Below the pieces are notes generated by a model that was not told the DNA's origin, did no database searches, and worked only from the letters and a program-made list of their open reading frames with translations. Shown piece by piece: positions 10,411 to 19,678 of a DNA stretch of 48,165 nt. The translations under genes were made by a program, and so were the position numbers. Numbering within the stretch: the stretch's first letter is position 1; each line of letters starts with the position of its first letter. The DNA comes from Elusimicrobia bacterium GWC2_61_19 (GTDB taxonomy: Bacteria; Elusimicrobiota; Elusimicrobia; Elusimicrobiales; UBA9959), in assembly GCA_001799795.1 (NCBI GenBank), contig MGUD01000022.1:24986-73150 (forward strand). Direction: 5' to 3'.

Positions 10411-11145
10411 ATGGACGAAAAAAACCCGTTTGGCGGCATAAGAACGTATGACAATTACTCTCATCTCTGGCAGCTGACGGGTTTCATCCTCCTGCTGCAG
10501 GTGGCTGTTTCCGTACTCGTGTTTATTTTGGGGGACAGCTTGGGCGTGAAGTTCAGCCCCTTTGAAAGCATTATCCCCGCCTTGCTGGTTACGGGATATA
10601 CTTCCTGGGCCATGTTGGACGGGCTGGGGGTTTCCTGGCGCGCGGCTCTGGCCGAATGGAACAGCCAGTTACCCTCTGATCTTAAGAAAGCGTTAAAATA
10701 TTTGGCCGGTTACGGTCTGATGCTGCTCATTATTGTCGCTATTCTTATGGCGGCCTACTGGTTCTGGGGGGCCGGTTTGGAAAAAGTTATGAAGCCGCTG
10801 GAAGACCGCCACGCCGGTGAAAGCGCCCGGCTCGCAGCGGCGGCCGTTTCCCGCCTGCGCGTGCTGCTGGTGCTGTTCAGCGCGTGCGTCGTGGCCCCCG
10901 TGGTGGAGGAAGTCTTTTTCCGCCGCATAGTTTTTACCACCCTCCGCCTTAAAAACGGGTTTTGGACCAGCGCTTTCTGGGCCGGCCTGCTTTTCGCCGT
11001 TTTTCACGGCGCCGCGGCGCCGCTCATCCTGCCGGCGGGCGTCTACCTGTGCTGGGTATACGAGAGGGAGCGGCGCTTGACGATCAATATCATGCTGCAC
11101 GCCATGGTCAACCTTATTATGGTGACCCTTAAGCTGTTTCTATAA
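10411..11145 (+). CDS. CPBP-family (Abi/Rce1-like) intramembrane metalloprotease
   Basis: VVEEVFFRRIVFT motif, LLFAVFHGAAAP, multiple TM segments. Confidence 0.88.
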   Translation: MDEKNPFGGIRTYDNYSHLWQLTGFILLLQVAVSVLVFILGDSLGVKFSPFESIIPALLVTGYTSWAMLDGLGVSWRAALAEWNSQLPSDLKKALKYLAGYGLMLLIIVAILMAAYWFWGAGLEKVMKPLEDRHAGESARLAAAAVSRLRVLLVLFSACVVAPVVEEVFFRRIVFTTLRLKNGFWTSAFWAGLLFAVFHGAAAPLILPAGVYLCWVYERERRLTINIMLHAMVNLIMVTLKLFL

Positions 11146-11161
11146 ATTGTAAAATATCCCT

Positions 11162-12928
11162 ATGCCGGAAATTAAAGTCCTGTCCGAAGACGTGATAGCC
11201 AAGATCGCCGCAGGCGAGGTTATCGAGCGGCCCGCGTCGGTGCTCAAAGAGCTGATCGAGAATTCGCTGGACGCCGGCGCCTCCAAAATAGAAATAGATA
11301 TCAAGAAGGCCGGCCGCGGCCTTATCCGCGTGCACGACGACGGCCGCGGCATGGACCGGGAAGACCTGAAGCTCGCGCTGGGCCGCCACGCCACCAGCAA
11401 GCTCAACGCTTTCGACGACCTCTACTCCCTTGCCACTTTCGGTTTCCGCGGCGAGGCCCTTTATTCCATTTTCGCGGTATCGCGCCTTAAATTGTCTTCC
11501 CACCGCGCCGGCGCCGAGTCCGGCTACGGCCTGGAGGGCGAGGGCGGCCATATTACCGCCGAGATCCCCACGGCGCCGGTAAAAGGCACTACCATAGAGG
11601 CCGCCGACCTGTTCTTTAATACGCCGGCCCGCGCCAAGTTCATGAAGAGCGACGCCGCCGAGCGCGCCCACCTGATAAAGACCGTGGAAGAGGCCGCGCT
11701 GGCCAACCTTGGCGCCGCTTTCCGCCTGGTCATTGACGGAGCGGAGATCCTGTCGCTGCCCGTGCTGCCCGGCGGCCTCTGGGAAAACCTTAAGCACCGC
11801 GCTGCCGCCATCTTCGGAAAAAATATTTATTCAGGCATGGCCCGGGTAGAAGGGAAAACCGCGGGGATGGCAGTCTACGGCTTCGTCTCGCGGTCGGACG
11901 CCCTGGGCGCCACGCGCGCCAACCAGCATTTCTTCGTCAACCGCCGGCCGGTGAATTCCGCCCTGCTGCGCCAGGCTTTCTACCGCGGCTACGGCCACAT
12001 GCTGGTCGGCAAGCACCCGTCCTGCGCGCTTTTCGTGGAGCTGGACCCCGGCGCTTTCGACGCTAATATCCACCCGCAGAAGCGCGACGTGAAGTTCTCC
12101 GGCGAGAACGAGATCTTCAAGACCGTTTCCAACACCATTTACGAGGAACTGATAACAAAGCAGACGGCGTCGGTGCAGCTGGCCGCGCCCGCCGGGGAAA
12201 ACAAGTTTTCTGCGGCCGATGTGCCCGCCTACAGGGAAGCCGCCGCGCCCCCGCCCGCCGCGGCGGATAACGGCAGCCTTTTTGATCTGGCCGGCGCCGC
12301 TCCCCTGGCCGAGACCCCGGCGGCCCCCGCCGACTGGCGCGGCAAAGACCTTAACTACATAGGTCAGCTGGCCAAGAGCTATTTATTGTTCGAATGCGAG
12401 GCCGGCCTGCTGGTGGTGGACCAGCACGCGGCGCAGGAGCGGGTGCTGTTCGAGAAATACCTGGAAGAATTCTCCAAGGGCGCCATCCGGGTGCAGCCGC
12501 TGCTGGTGCCGCTGGAGACGGAACTTTCGCGCTCCCAGATGGAGACGGTGCTGAAGTGGCGCGACTGGATGAAGACCGCCGGTTTCGAGATAGACCAGCG
12601 CGGCCCCGCGGTGGCGCTGCTGCGCGCGGCGCCGGCGCTTTTCTATTTTACACAGCCGGCCTTCGCCGACTTCCTCGGTTACCTGTCGGAAGTCCTGGGC
12701 GAGCCGCAGAAGGCCGCCGAGGACATGAAGCGGAGCGTCATCGCCACCATGGCTTGCAAGAAGTCCATAAAAGCGCACGATTTCGTAAAGCCGCAGGAGG
12801 CCCTGCGCCTGATGGACGACCTGAAGAAAGCCAAAGACGGCTACCACTGCCCGCACGGCCGCCCCACCTTGTTCCACGTGTCGGCCGCCGATATCGCCCG
12901 CCGTTTCCAGCGCAGTTCCGCGTTGTAA
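11162..12928 (+). CDS. mutL: DNA mismatch repair protein MutL (with endonuclease-type motif)
   Basis: KIAAGEVIERPASVLKELIENSLDAGA, DDGRGM, GFRGEALYSI; C-terminal DQHAAQERVLFE fits DQHA-x2-E-x4-E. Confidence 0.97.
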   Translation: MPEIKVLSEDVIAKIAAGEVIERPASVLKELIENSLDAGASKIEIDIKKAGRGLIRVHDDGRGMDREDLKLALGRHATSKLNAFDDLYSLATFGFRGEALYSIFAVSRLKLSSHRAGAESGYGLEGEGGHITAEIPTAPVKGTTIEAADLFFNTPARAKFMKSDAAERAHLIKTVEEAALANLGAAFRLVIDGAEILSLPVLPGGLWENLKHRAAAIFGKNIYSGMARVEGKTAGMAVYGFVSRSDALGATRANQHFFVNRRPVNSALLRQAFYRGYGHMLVGKHPSCALFVELDPGAFDANIHPQKRDVKFSGENEIFKTVSNTIYEELITKQTASVQLAAPAGENKFSAADVPAYREAAAPPPAAADNGSLFDLAGAAPLAETPAAPADWRGKDLNYIGQLAKSYLLFECEAGLLVVDQHAAQERVLFEKYLEEFSKGAIRVQPLLVPLETELSRSQMETVLKWRDWMKTAGFEIDQRGPAVALLRAAPALFYFTQPAFADFLGYLSEVLGEPQKAAEDMKRSVIATMACKKSIKAHDFVKPQEALRLMDDLKKAKDGYHCPHGRPTLFHVSAADIARRFQRSSAL

Positions 12929-12932
12929 CCTT

Positions 12933-13298
12933 ATGGCCTACCGCTTATTTAAAACAGGCAGATACGGAGCTTTGGCGCTGCTTCTTGTCTTCCCCCTGGC
13001 CGGTTGGTCCGCGGCGGATGCGGCAGAACCGAAAGCCGCTCAGCCCGGCCCCGCCGCCAAAAGCTCCGTCCCCGAACTCAGAAAAGCGCTGGGCGATACC
13101 GACGCTTATGTGCGCGTCGCTGCCGCCAGGTATTTGGCCACGGTAAAGCCCGAAGCGGCAGCCGCCGTTTCCGAGCTCTTAAAAGCACTGAACGATAACG
13201 ATGAGTATGTGCGTTTTTCCGCCGCCAAAGCGCTGGACAAGACAGGTTACAAGCCGGCTAAATCCGTCCAGGTTCAGGGGACGCTCTTAGTTAATTAG
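12933..13298 (+). CDS. Short secreted HEAT-repeat protein, C-terminus ends inside an inverted-repeat element
   Basis: PELRKALGDTDAYVRVAAARYLA / SELLKALNDNDEYVRFSAAKALDK HEAT repeats; last residues GTLLVN* encoded by the 13277 repeat arm. Confidence 0.65.
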   Translation: MAYRLFKTGRYGALALLLVFPLAGWSAADAAEPKAAQPGPAAKSSVPELRKALGDTDAYVRVAAARYLATVKPEAAAAVSELLKALNDNDEYVRFSAAKALDKTGYKPAKSVQVQGTLLVN

Positions 13299-13351
13299 TT
13301 TTTGTTGCCAGACGGGAATTGGCCTAAAACTAATTAACTAAGAGCGTCCCC
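13277..13351. repeat. Perfect 26-bp inverted repeat element (REP/MITE-like)
   Basis: ggggacgctcttagttaattagtttt (13277-13302) and its exact reverse complement (13326-13351), 23-nt spacer. Confidence 0.85.
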
Positions 13352-13359
13352 TTCGCCTA

Positions 13360-13698
13360 TCAGGGCTTTCTGACGAAGTGCGGCAGGACGGCTGGCAGTT
13401 CCAGGGACAGTTCCACCAGGCCGGCCGCTTTTCCGTCTTTGAGCCACGGGGTCTGGTAGATCAATTTCTTTACGCCGTTCTTTTCTATGGTGTAGGCATT
13501 GGTAAAAGGTTTTGCCAGCATTTCTTTCACCTTGGTTTTAGACGGTTCCGGGTGGCAGTCCAGCAGACTTTTGCCTATAAGGCCGTCACCGCCGCTTTTG
13601 GCGAAGGTGGCCGAGGCCTTGGCGTTCATCTCCAGTATTTTCCCGTCCGCGCCGCAGACCGTAATGGCGAAATTCACGCCGTCTTTCCAGTTTTGCAT
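13360..13698 (-). CDS. PAS-domain protein
   Basis: ITVCGADGKILEMNAKASATFAKSGGDGLIGKSLLDCHPEPSKTKVKEML typical single PAS fold. Confidence 0.72.
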   Translation of the reverse strand: MQNWKDGVNFAITVCGADGKILEMNAKASATFAKSGGDGLIGKSLLDCHPEPSKTKVKEMLAKPFTNAYTIEKNGVKKLIYQTPWLKDGKAAGLVELSLELPAVLPHFVRKP

Positions 13699-13748
13699 AT
13701 AGCTCCGTATATATTCCCGCTGTCCGCCGGTTTCCTATATTATAAAAT

Positions 13749-14303
13749 ATGGCTATGCCGGAATCACGTTTTCTCGAACTCGCCGCCGCGCGGCGCAGCA
13801 TCCGTAAATACAAGCCCGTCCCCGTGGAAAGGGCGAAGCTGGACATCTGCCTTGAGGCCGCCCGCCTGGCCCCGTCGGCCTGTAACGCCCAGCCGTATAA
13901 ATTCATAGTGCTGGCGGACCCGGCCGCCCGCAAAAAATTCTGCGACGCCGCTTTCGGCGGGGTCTACTCCGTCACAAAGTTCGCGGCCGCCGCTCCCGCC
14001 CTGGCGCTGGTGGTCGCTGAAACCGGCAAGGTCAGCGCCTGGCTGGGCAATCAGCTGCGGGACACTAATTTCCGCCTGGTGGACATAGGTATAGCGGCCG
14101 AGCACTTCGTGCTGGCGGCGGCGGAGCAGGGGCTGGGGACCTGCTGGATAGGCTGGTTCGACGCCAAAGCCGGCGCCAAAGCCCTCGGCATGGGCGCCGG
14201 CAAAAAGATAGAAGTAATGCTGTCCGTCGGCTACCCCGACGAGGCGCCCGCGCCCCGCCCGCGCCGCGCCGCCGCGGAGTTCTCCTCTTACGATAAAATA
14301 TGA
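13749..14303 (+). CDS. Nitroreductase-family protein
   Basis: AARRSIRKYKPVPVERAKLDICLEAARLAPSACNAQPYKFIV; GLGTCWIGWF. Confidence 0.9.
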   Translation: MAMPESRFLELAAARRSIRKYKPVPVERAKLDICLEAARLAPSACNAQPYKFIVLADPAARKKFCDAAFGGVYSVTKFAAAAPALALVVAETGKVSAWLGNQLRDTNFRLVDIGIAAEHFVLAAAEQGLGTCWIGWFDAKAGAKALGMGAGKKIEVMLSVGYPDEAPAPRPRRAAAEFSSYDKI

Positions 14304-14653
14304 AAACATTGATCACGCTCACCCTCCTGTCCTGCTGCCTGGCGCCTGCGCGCGCCGCCGGCGACTGCGCCAACAATTCCGACGCCTGTGCGGCCAGCTC
14401 CCGGACGGTCTCCCCTTTCCTGGCTGCCGCCGCGGCAGAATCCGCGCCGGTCAAGCGGCCCGCGGCCGCTAAAAAAACAGCCGCCGCGCCGGCGGCGGCG
14501 ACACCGGCGGAAGTGTCTGTCTCGTCGGGCGCTCCCGCCGCCTCCTCCGGGTCCGGCTCTTCCAGCCCGCTCTGGCTTCTCTTCATCGGCGCGGCCGTGG
14601 CCGGGCTTTATTTCTACCTGGCCGGCGGCGCCAAAAAGAGGAAAAGCAAATGA
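14300..14653 (+). CDS. Ala/Pro/Ser-rich secreted protein with C-terminal TM and basic tail
   Basis: Signal peptide, low-complexity middle, LWLLFIGAAVAGLYFYLAGGAKKRKSK. Confidence 0.5.
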   Translation: MKTLITLTLLSCCLAPARAAGDCANNSDACAASSRTVSPFLAAAAAESAPVKRPAAAKKTAAAPAAATPAEVSVSSGAPAASSGSGSSSPLWLLFIGAAVAGLYFYLAGGAKKRKSK

Positions 14654-15357
14654 CGCTCGATTACGCCGGTTTCACCAAAGCTTCCACTTTGATCCATGTC
14701 GCGCAAGGCGCCGGCCTTCTGCTGCTGGGCGCGGCCGAGGCCTATACCCTGGACAACCCGGGGCGCAAGGTGTCCCTGGTCGGCCCGCTGGCGCTGCTGG
14801 CGGCCGCGGCCGCCATCCCGCTGCTTATACTGGCCCTGCCCGGCGCCTGGAACTTCGACCAGCTGCGGCTGGCCCTGGAGGTGCGCAGGGGGTTCCATAT
14901 TTTCCCGGCCTTCGCCTGCCTTTTCGGGGCCGCCGGCCTGAGCCGTTTCGCGCAGGCGGCGATGGGGCGGCGCGGGGGCGGCTGGCAGGCGCTGTTCCTT
15001 TTCTTTCTGGCGGCCGCCGGCCTGCTGTATTTCTTTATGGCCTCGCGCGTTAACGACGAGGCCTGGCGGCAGGTGCTGGTCTGGCACGCCGCTGCCGGCG
15101 CCACCCTGCTGCTGGCGGTCGCCTTCAAGACCGTCCATGTTTTAGACGGCCGCCGGTTCTTTCATATCGTCTGGGCCGCGCTGCTGATGATAACCGCGCT
15201 GCAGCTGCTGACCTATAAAGAGTCACCCGGCGCCTTCGGCCTGCGGCTGGTAACTTTCGAGGCGGCCCCGGACTTGCCGTCCGTCGCCGGCCGGCCGACC
15301 GCAAAGCCCCTCCCCAAAAATGCCGGAACTGCTGATAAAAAACGCTCTGGTCATTGA
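14650..15357 (+). CDS. Hypothetical integral membrane protein
   Basis: Several TM segments; 3' end overlaps pyrC start by 38 nt. Confidence 0.55.
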   Translation: MTLDYAGFTKASTLIHVAQGAGLLLLGAAEAYTLDNPGRKVSLVGPLALLAAAAAIPLLILALPGAWNFDQLRLALEVRRGFHIFPAFACLFGAAGLSRFAQAAMGRRGGGWQALFLFFLAAAGLLYFFMASRVNDEAWRQVLVWHAAAGATLLLAVAFKTVHVLDGRRFFHIVWAALLMITALQLLTYKESPGAFGLRLVTFEAAPDLPSVAGRPTAKPLPKNAGTADKKRSGH

Positions 15358-16588
15358 CCCCGCCTCGGGCGAGGCCAGGCGCGACCTGCTGCTGGGCGGC
15401 GGCAGGATCCTGCGCGCCGCGCCGCGCATAAAGGCGCGCCCGGGCGTGGAAGTGTACGACGCCGCCGGTCTCTGGGTTTTCCCCGGTTTTATAGACGCGC
15501 ATGTGCACGCCCGCGAACCCGGCGCGCAGGACAGCGAGACGATAGCCAGCGCCGCGCGCGCTGCCGCAACCGGCGGCGTGACCTCCATCCTGCTGATGCC
15601 GAACACCTCCCCGCCCATGGCGGCCCCCGGGCTGATAAGAAAATACCTGCGCCGCGCGGCAGCGGCCCGCATCAACGTTTATCTTTCAGCCGCGGCCACA
15701 TCTGGCCGCGCCGGCCTGCGCCCCGGGGACCTGGCCGCGCTTAAAAAAGCCGGCGCCGCCGCTTTTACCGACGACGGGGCCTGCGTGCCCAGCGGGCTTC
15801 TTCCCGGCCTGATAAAACGGGCCGCCGCCCTCGGCCTGCCGCTTCTGGACCACGCCGAGGATTTCGAGCTGACCGGCGCGGGCGTCGCCGACAGCGCCGC
15901 GGCCAGGCTGTTGGGGCTGCCCGGCATCCCCGCCCGGGCCGAATGGCTGGCCGTGCTGCGCGACATCCTGGCCGCCGCCTCGGCCGGGCCGCTGCACCTG
16001 CAGCATCTCAGCCTGGCGGCGTCAGTCAGCGCGCTGCGGCTGGCGAAAAAACTTGGCTGGCCGGTGACCGCGGAAACCTGCCCGCATTATTTCGCGCTTT
16101 CCGAGGCCGATATAAAGAGTGACGACGCCGATCTTAAAATGAAGCCGCCGCTGCGGCCGGCGGCCGACAGGCTGGCCGTGCTGGCCGGCCTGGCCGACGG
16201 CACCATCGATATTGTGGCCAGCGACCACGCGCCTCACGCGCGGCGGCTGAAGGCCCGCGGTTTTAAGAACGCCCCGTTCGGCGTGATCGGCCTTGAAACG
16301 CTGGCTCCGCTCTGCGTTACGGAGCTGGTGCTGAAGGGAATAATTTCAAAGACCCGTCTGGCGCGGCTGCTTTCCGCCAATCCCGCGCGGCTGCTGGGCC
16401 TTAAGAATAAAGGGTCCCTGCGGCCCGGAGCCGACGCCGATCTGACCATCATCGACCCGGCTCGGGAACAGCGCGTGCCCGCGGCCTTTGTTTCCAAGTC
16501 CTCCAACTCCCCTTTCATAGGCATAAAACTCCGCGGCTGGCCGGCGCTGACCGTGGTCGGCGGTAAAGTCGTTTACCGCGCGGCCTGA
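15320..16588 (+). CDS. pyrC: Dihydroorotase
   Basis: FIDAHVHAREPG metal-binding motif, DHAED, ASDHAPH. Confidence 0.94.
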   Translation: MPELLIKNALVIDPASGEARRDLLLGGGRILRAAPRIKARPGVEVYDAAGLWVFPGFIDAHVHAREPGAQDSETIASAARAAATGGVTSILLMPNTSPPMAAPGLIRKYLRRAAAARINVYLSAAATSGRAGLRPGDLAALKKAGAAAFTDDGACVPSGLLPGLIKRAAALGLPLLDHAEDFELTGAGVADSAAARLLGLPGIPARAEWLAVLRDILAAASAGPLHLQHLSLAASVSALRLAKKLGWPVTAETCPHYFALSEADIKSDDADLKMKPPLRPAADRLAVLAGLADGTIDIVASDHAPHARRLKARGFKNAPFGVIGLETLAPLCVTELVLKGIISKTRLARLLSANPARLLGLKNKGSLRPGADADLTIIDPAREQRVPAAFVSKSSNSPFIGIKLRGWPALTVVGGKVVYRAA

Positions 16589-16643
16589 GGTTCTTCATTT
16601 GCTAAAATTTAGCTGACTTGAACGCGGGACAGCTTTTACAACT

Positions 16644-17687
16644 ATGGGCTTTTTATACAGGAAACTGATACGCCGGCTGCTCTTCAACCTTAATCCGGAA
16701 CTGGTGCATGACGCCGTGATAAAAGGCGCCGGCGCCGCCCAGAACCTCCCCTTCCTCAATTCCATGGTGGCCATGATGACGCGGGCCAAGGACCTCCCTG
16801 TTACCGTGGCCGGCATAAAGTTCCGTAACCCCGTCGGGCTTGCCGCCGGCTTTGACAAGAACTGCGAGGCGGCCCGGTTCCTTTCGGGGCTGGGTTTCGG
16901 TTTTCTGGAACTCGGCACCGTCACGCTGCGGCCCCAGCCCGGTAATCCCAAACCGCGCCTGTTCCGCCTGCACGAGAACAAGGCCATTATAAACAGGATG
17001 GGTTTTAACAATGCCGGCGCCTGGGAAGCCGCGCGGTCGCTGGAGCGCCTGCTGCCTCTGGCCGTGCCGGTCGGCATAAGCATAGGCAAGAACGCGGACT
17101 GCTCCATGGAGGAGGCCCCCAGGAATTATCTGGAGACGCTCCGGATCATGTACGCTTTGGGAGATTATTTCGCCGTGAACATAAGCTCTCCCAATACGCT
17201 GCAGCTGCGCTCGCTGCACGGCGGGGAGAAGCTGCGGCGCCTGCTGGCGCCCATGCTGGAGTTCGCCGCCGGGCAAAAGCGCGTTAAGCCGTTCTTCGTG
17301 AAGATAGCGCCGGACCTTGAGTCCGCGGACCTTGAGTCCGCCGCCGCGCTGGCGGTCGAGCTGGGCTTCGGTCTTATCGCCACCAATACCACCGTCAGCC
17401 GCACCGCCGTGGCGGCGCGCTGGCAGGGCCACGAGGGCGGCCTGAGCGGCCGCCCGCTGCGCGCGCTGTCCAATGAAATTCTTTTCAAGACCGCGGAGCT
17501 GGTCAAGGGCCGGGTGCCCATCATCGGCTCCGGCGGCGTTTCCGACGGGGCTTCCGCGCTGGAGAAATTCACCCTTGGCGCGGACCTGGTGCAGGTTTAT
17601 TCCGGGCTGGTCTACGAGGGCCCTTTTCTCGTTAAAGAGATCCTCGGCTACCTGGACCGCCATCACTGGCGTCCCCGCCGCCATTAA
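16644..17687 (+). CDS. pyrD: Dihydroorotate dehydrogenase, class 2 type
   Basis: NPVGLAAGFDKN, NRMGFNN, NISSPNT, IGSGGVSDG motifs. Confidence 0.95.
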   Translation: MGFLYRKLIRRLLFNLNPELVHDAVIKGAGAAQNLPFLNSMVAMMTRAKDLPVTVAGIKFRNPVGLAAGFDKNCEAARFLSGLGFGFLELGTVTLRPQPGNPKPRLFRLHENKAIINRMGFNNAGAWEAARSLERLLPLAVPVGISIGKNADCSMEEAPRNYLETLRIMYALGDYFAVNISSPNTLQLRSLHGGEKLRRLLAPMLEFAAGQKRVKPFFVKIAPDLESADLESAAALAVELGFGLIATNTTVSRTAVAARWQGHEGGLSGRPLRALSNEILFKTAELVKGRVPIIGSGGVSDGASALEKFTLGADLVQVYSGLVYEGPFLVKEILGYLDRHHWRPRRH

Positions 17688-17689
17688 AT

Positions 17690-18367
17690 ATGCATAAAAC
17701 CGAACTTATAGTCGCGCTGGACACCCCCACGCTGAAGGCCGCCGAGCGCCTGATGGAAAAGCTGGAGGGTTCTGTTAAATATTTCAAGATCGGCTCCGTC
17801 CTCTTTACCGCCGAGGGGCCTGCCGCCGTGGACCTGGTGCACAAACGCGGCGGCAAGGTGTTCCTGGACCTTAAATTCCACGACATCCCCAACACCGTGA
17901 AGGGCGCCGTAAAGAACGCCGCGGCCATGGGCGTTTACTCCGTCTCGCTGCATTTGTCGGGCGGCGCGGATATGCTGAAGGCCTGCGCCGAACTGGAGCA
18001 CAGGCCGAAGCTCTGGGGGATAACCGTTCTGACCAGCTTTAACGAATATAATCTTTTCAGCGCCGGTTTCCGCGGCGGCATAGACAAGACCGTGAAATTG
18101 CTGGCGGCCTTGGGCCGGGCGAACGGGGCGGACGGCGTGGTCTGTTCCCCCCTCGAGGCGCACCGGCTGAAAGCTATCCACGGCGCCGACCTGAAGCTTA
18201 TTACTCCCGGCATAAGGCCCGCCCCGGGCGCGGACGACCAGAAGCGGGCCGTTTCCCCGGCGCAGGCCCGGGCGGCCGGCGCCGATTTTATCGTCGTAGG
18301 CCGGCCCATAATAGAGGCCGCGGACCCCGCCGCCGCTGCCGCCGGGATATTGGAGACCCTGAAATGA
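17690..18367 (+). CDS. pyrF: Orotidine 5'-phosphate decarboxylase
   Basis: VFLDLKFHDIPNTVKGA (DxKxxDI-type), TPGIRP, VGRPI. Confidence 0.95.
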   Translation: MHKTELIVALDTPTLKAAERLMEKLEGSVKYFKIGSVLFTAEGPAAVDLVHKRGGKVFLDLKFHDIPNTVKGAVKNAAAMGVYSVSLHLSGGADMLKACAELEHRPKLWGITVLTSFNEYNLFSAGFRGGIDKTVKLLAALGRANGADGVVCSPLEAHRLKAIHGADLKLITPGIRPAPGADDQKRAVSPAQARAAGADFIVVGRPIIEAADPAAAAAGILETLK

Positions 18368-18933
18368 ACGAGGCCGACCTTAAGGCTTACCTGTCGTCCA
18401 GCGGCGCTTTCCTCGAAGGGCATTTCCTGCTTTCCTCCGGCCTGCATAGTCCGAATTACGCGCAGTGCGCCCTCGCCCTGAAGAACCCCATGTGGGCGGC
18501 CGCCATGGGCGTCGCGCTCGCCGAAGGCTGGAAGGGCGCCAGGCCGGACCTGGTCCTGTCGCCCGCGATGGGCGGCCTGATAATAGGCCATGAAACTGCC
18601 CGCGCCTTCGGCGTGGATTTTATTTTCACCGAAAGGGAGAATAACGTAATGGTGCTGCGGCGCGGTTTTTCCATCCCTGAAGGCGCCAAAATAATTATAG
18701 TGGAAGATGTGTTTACGACGGGTAAATCCACGCTGGAGACCGCGGCGGTGGTTGCCGCCTGCGGCGGGGAGGTTGTAGGCGCCATGTCCGTTATAAACCG
18801 TATGGGAGCGCGCGCCCTGCCCTTCCCTTCGGTAAGCCTGCTCAAGCTGGACCTGACGGCCGTGCCCGAAGCCGAGTGCCCTTTGTGCCGCGCCGGCGTG
18901 CCGGCGGTCAAGCCCGGCTCGCGCAAATTCTAG
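18364..18933 (+). CDS. pyrE: Orotate phosphoribosyltransferase
   Basis: FLLSSGLHSPNY; PRPP loop IIIVEDVFTTGKST. Confidence 0.95.
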   Translation: MNEADLKAYLSSSGAFLEGHFLLSSGLHSPNYAQCALALKNPMWAAAMGVALAEGWKGARPDLVLSPAMGGLIIGHETARAFGVDFIFTERENNVMVLRRGFSIPEGAKIIIVEDVFTTGKSTLETAAVVAACGGEVVGAMSVINRMGARALPFPSVSLLKLDLTAVPEAECPLCRAGVPAVKPGSRKF

Positions 18934-18951
18934 GCCGGGTGTGCCTGTAAA

Positions 18952-18974
18952 AAAGGCCGCGCAGAGCGGCCTTT
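18952..18974. terminator. Bidirectional intrinsic terminator between convergent pyrE and ccdA-like genes
   Basis: aaaggccgc-gcaga-gcggccttt; minus strand continues with a long T run. Confidence 0.85.
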
Positions 18975-18991
18975 CTTATTTGTGCGGCCTA

Positions 18992-19675
18992 TCAGACGAC
19001 GAAAGTCAGTTTATCCAGGAAAAGCAGCACACCCGCCAGGGCCAGCACCACTCCCGCAGTTATTTCAACATAGCGCATGGCCGTTTTAAAACGCGCCATA
19101 AAGGCGAAGAACCTGGCCGTCAGGAAAGCGGCGGCCAGCAGCGGCAGCGCCATGCCGGCCGAATACGTGACCAGCAGGGCCACGCCCTTGCCGGCGGTGC
19201 CGGCCACGGCCGCCATGCCGAGTATCACCGCCAGTATCGGGCCTATGCAGGGCGACCAGCCCAGCGCGAAAGCGAAGCCCATCATGAAGGAGCCCGCCGG
19301 ACCCTGGGTTATGCCGCGCATGGAGAAGCGCTTCTCATAGTTGAGGAAGTTGAAGTTGAACAGGCCGGTCATATGCAGGCCCAGCAGCGTCATCACCACG
19401 CCGAAAACCTTCATCAGCAGGTCCTTGTGAGAGGCCAGCAGGTCGCCTACGCTCGAGGCGGCCGCGCCCATCAGGGCGAAGGCCAGCGTGAAGCCGGTTA
19501 TGAAGATGGCGGCGTTGCCCACCACTTTGCGCGTGACCACTTTGGCGTCGCCTTTTACTATCTCGGCGGCGGAGAACCCCGACAGCATGGAGAGGTAGGC
19601 CGGCAGCAGCGGCAGAATGCACGGCGAAAAGAACGACATGACCCCCGCCCCGAAAGCCGCTAGAAATTGTCCCAT
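18992..19675 (-). CDS. ccdA: CcdA/DsbD-type cytochrome c biogenesis membrane protein
   Basis: GVMSFFSPCILPLLPAYLSMLSG and GFAFALGWSPCIGPILAVIL paired Cys/Pro motifs. Confidence 0.92.
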   Translation of the reverse strand: MGQFLAAFGAGVMSFFSPCILPLLPAYLSMLSGFSAAEIVKGDAKVVTRKVVGNAAIFITGFTLAFALMGAAASSVGDLLASHKDLLMKVFGVVMTLLGLHMTGLFNFNFLNYEKRFSMRGITQGPAGSFMMGFAFALGWSPCIGPILAVILGMAAVAGTAGKGVALLVTYSAGMALPLLAAAFLTARFFAFMARFKTAMRYVEITAGVVLALAGVLLFLDKLTFVV

Positions 19676-19678
19676 AGT

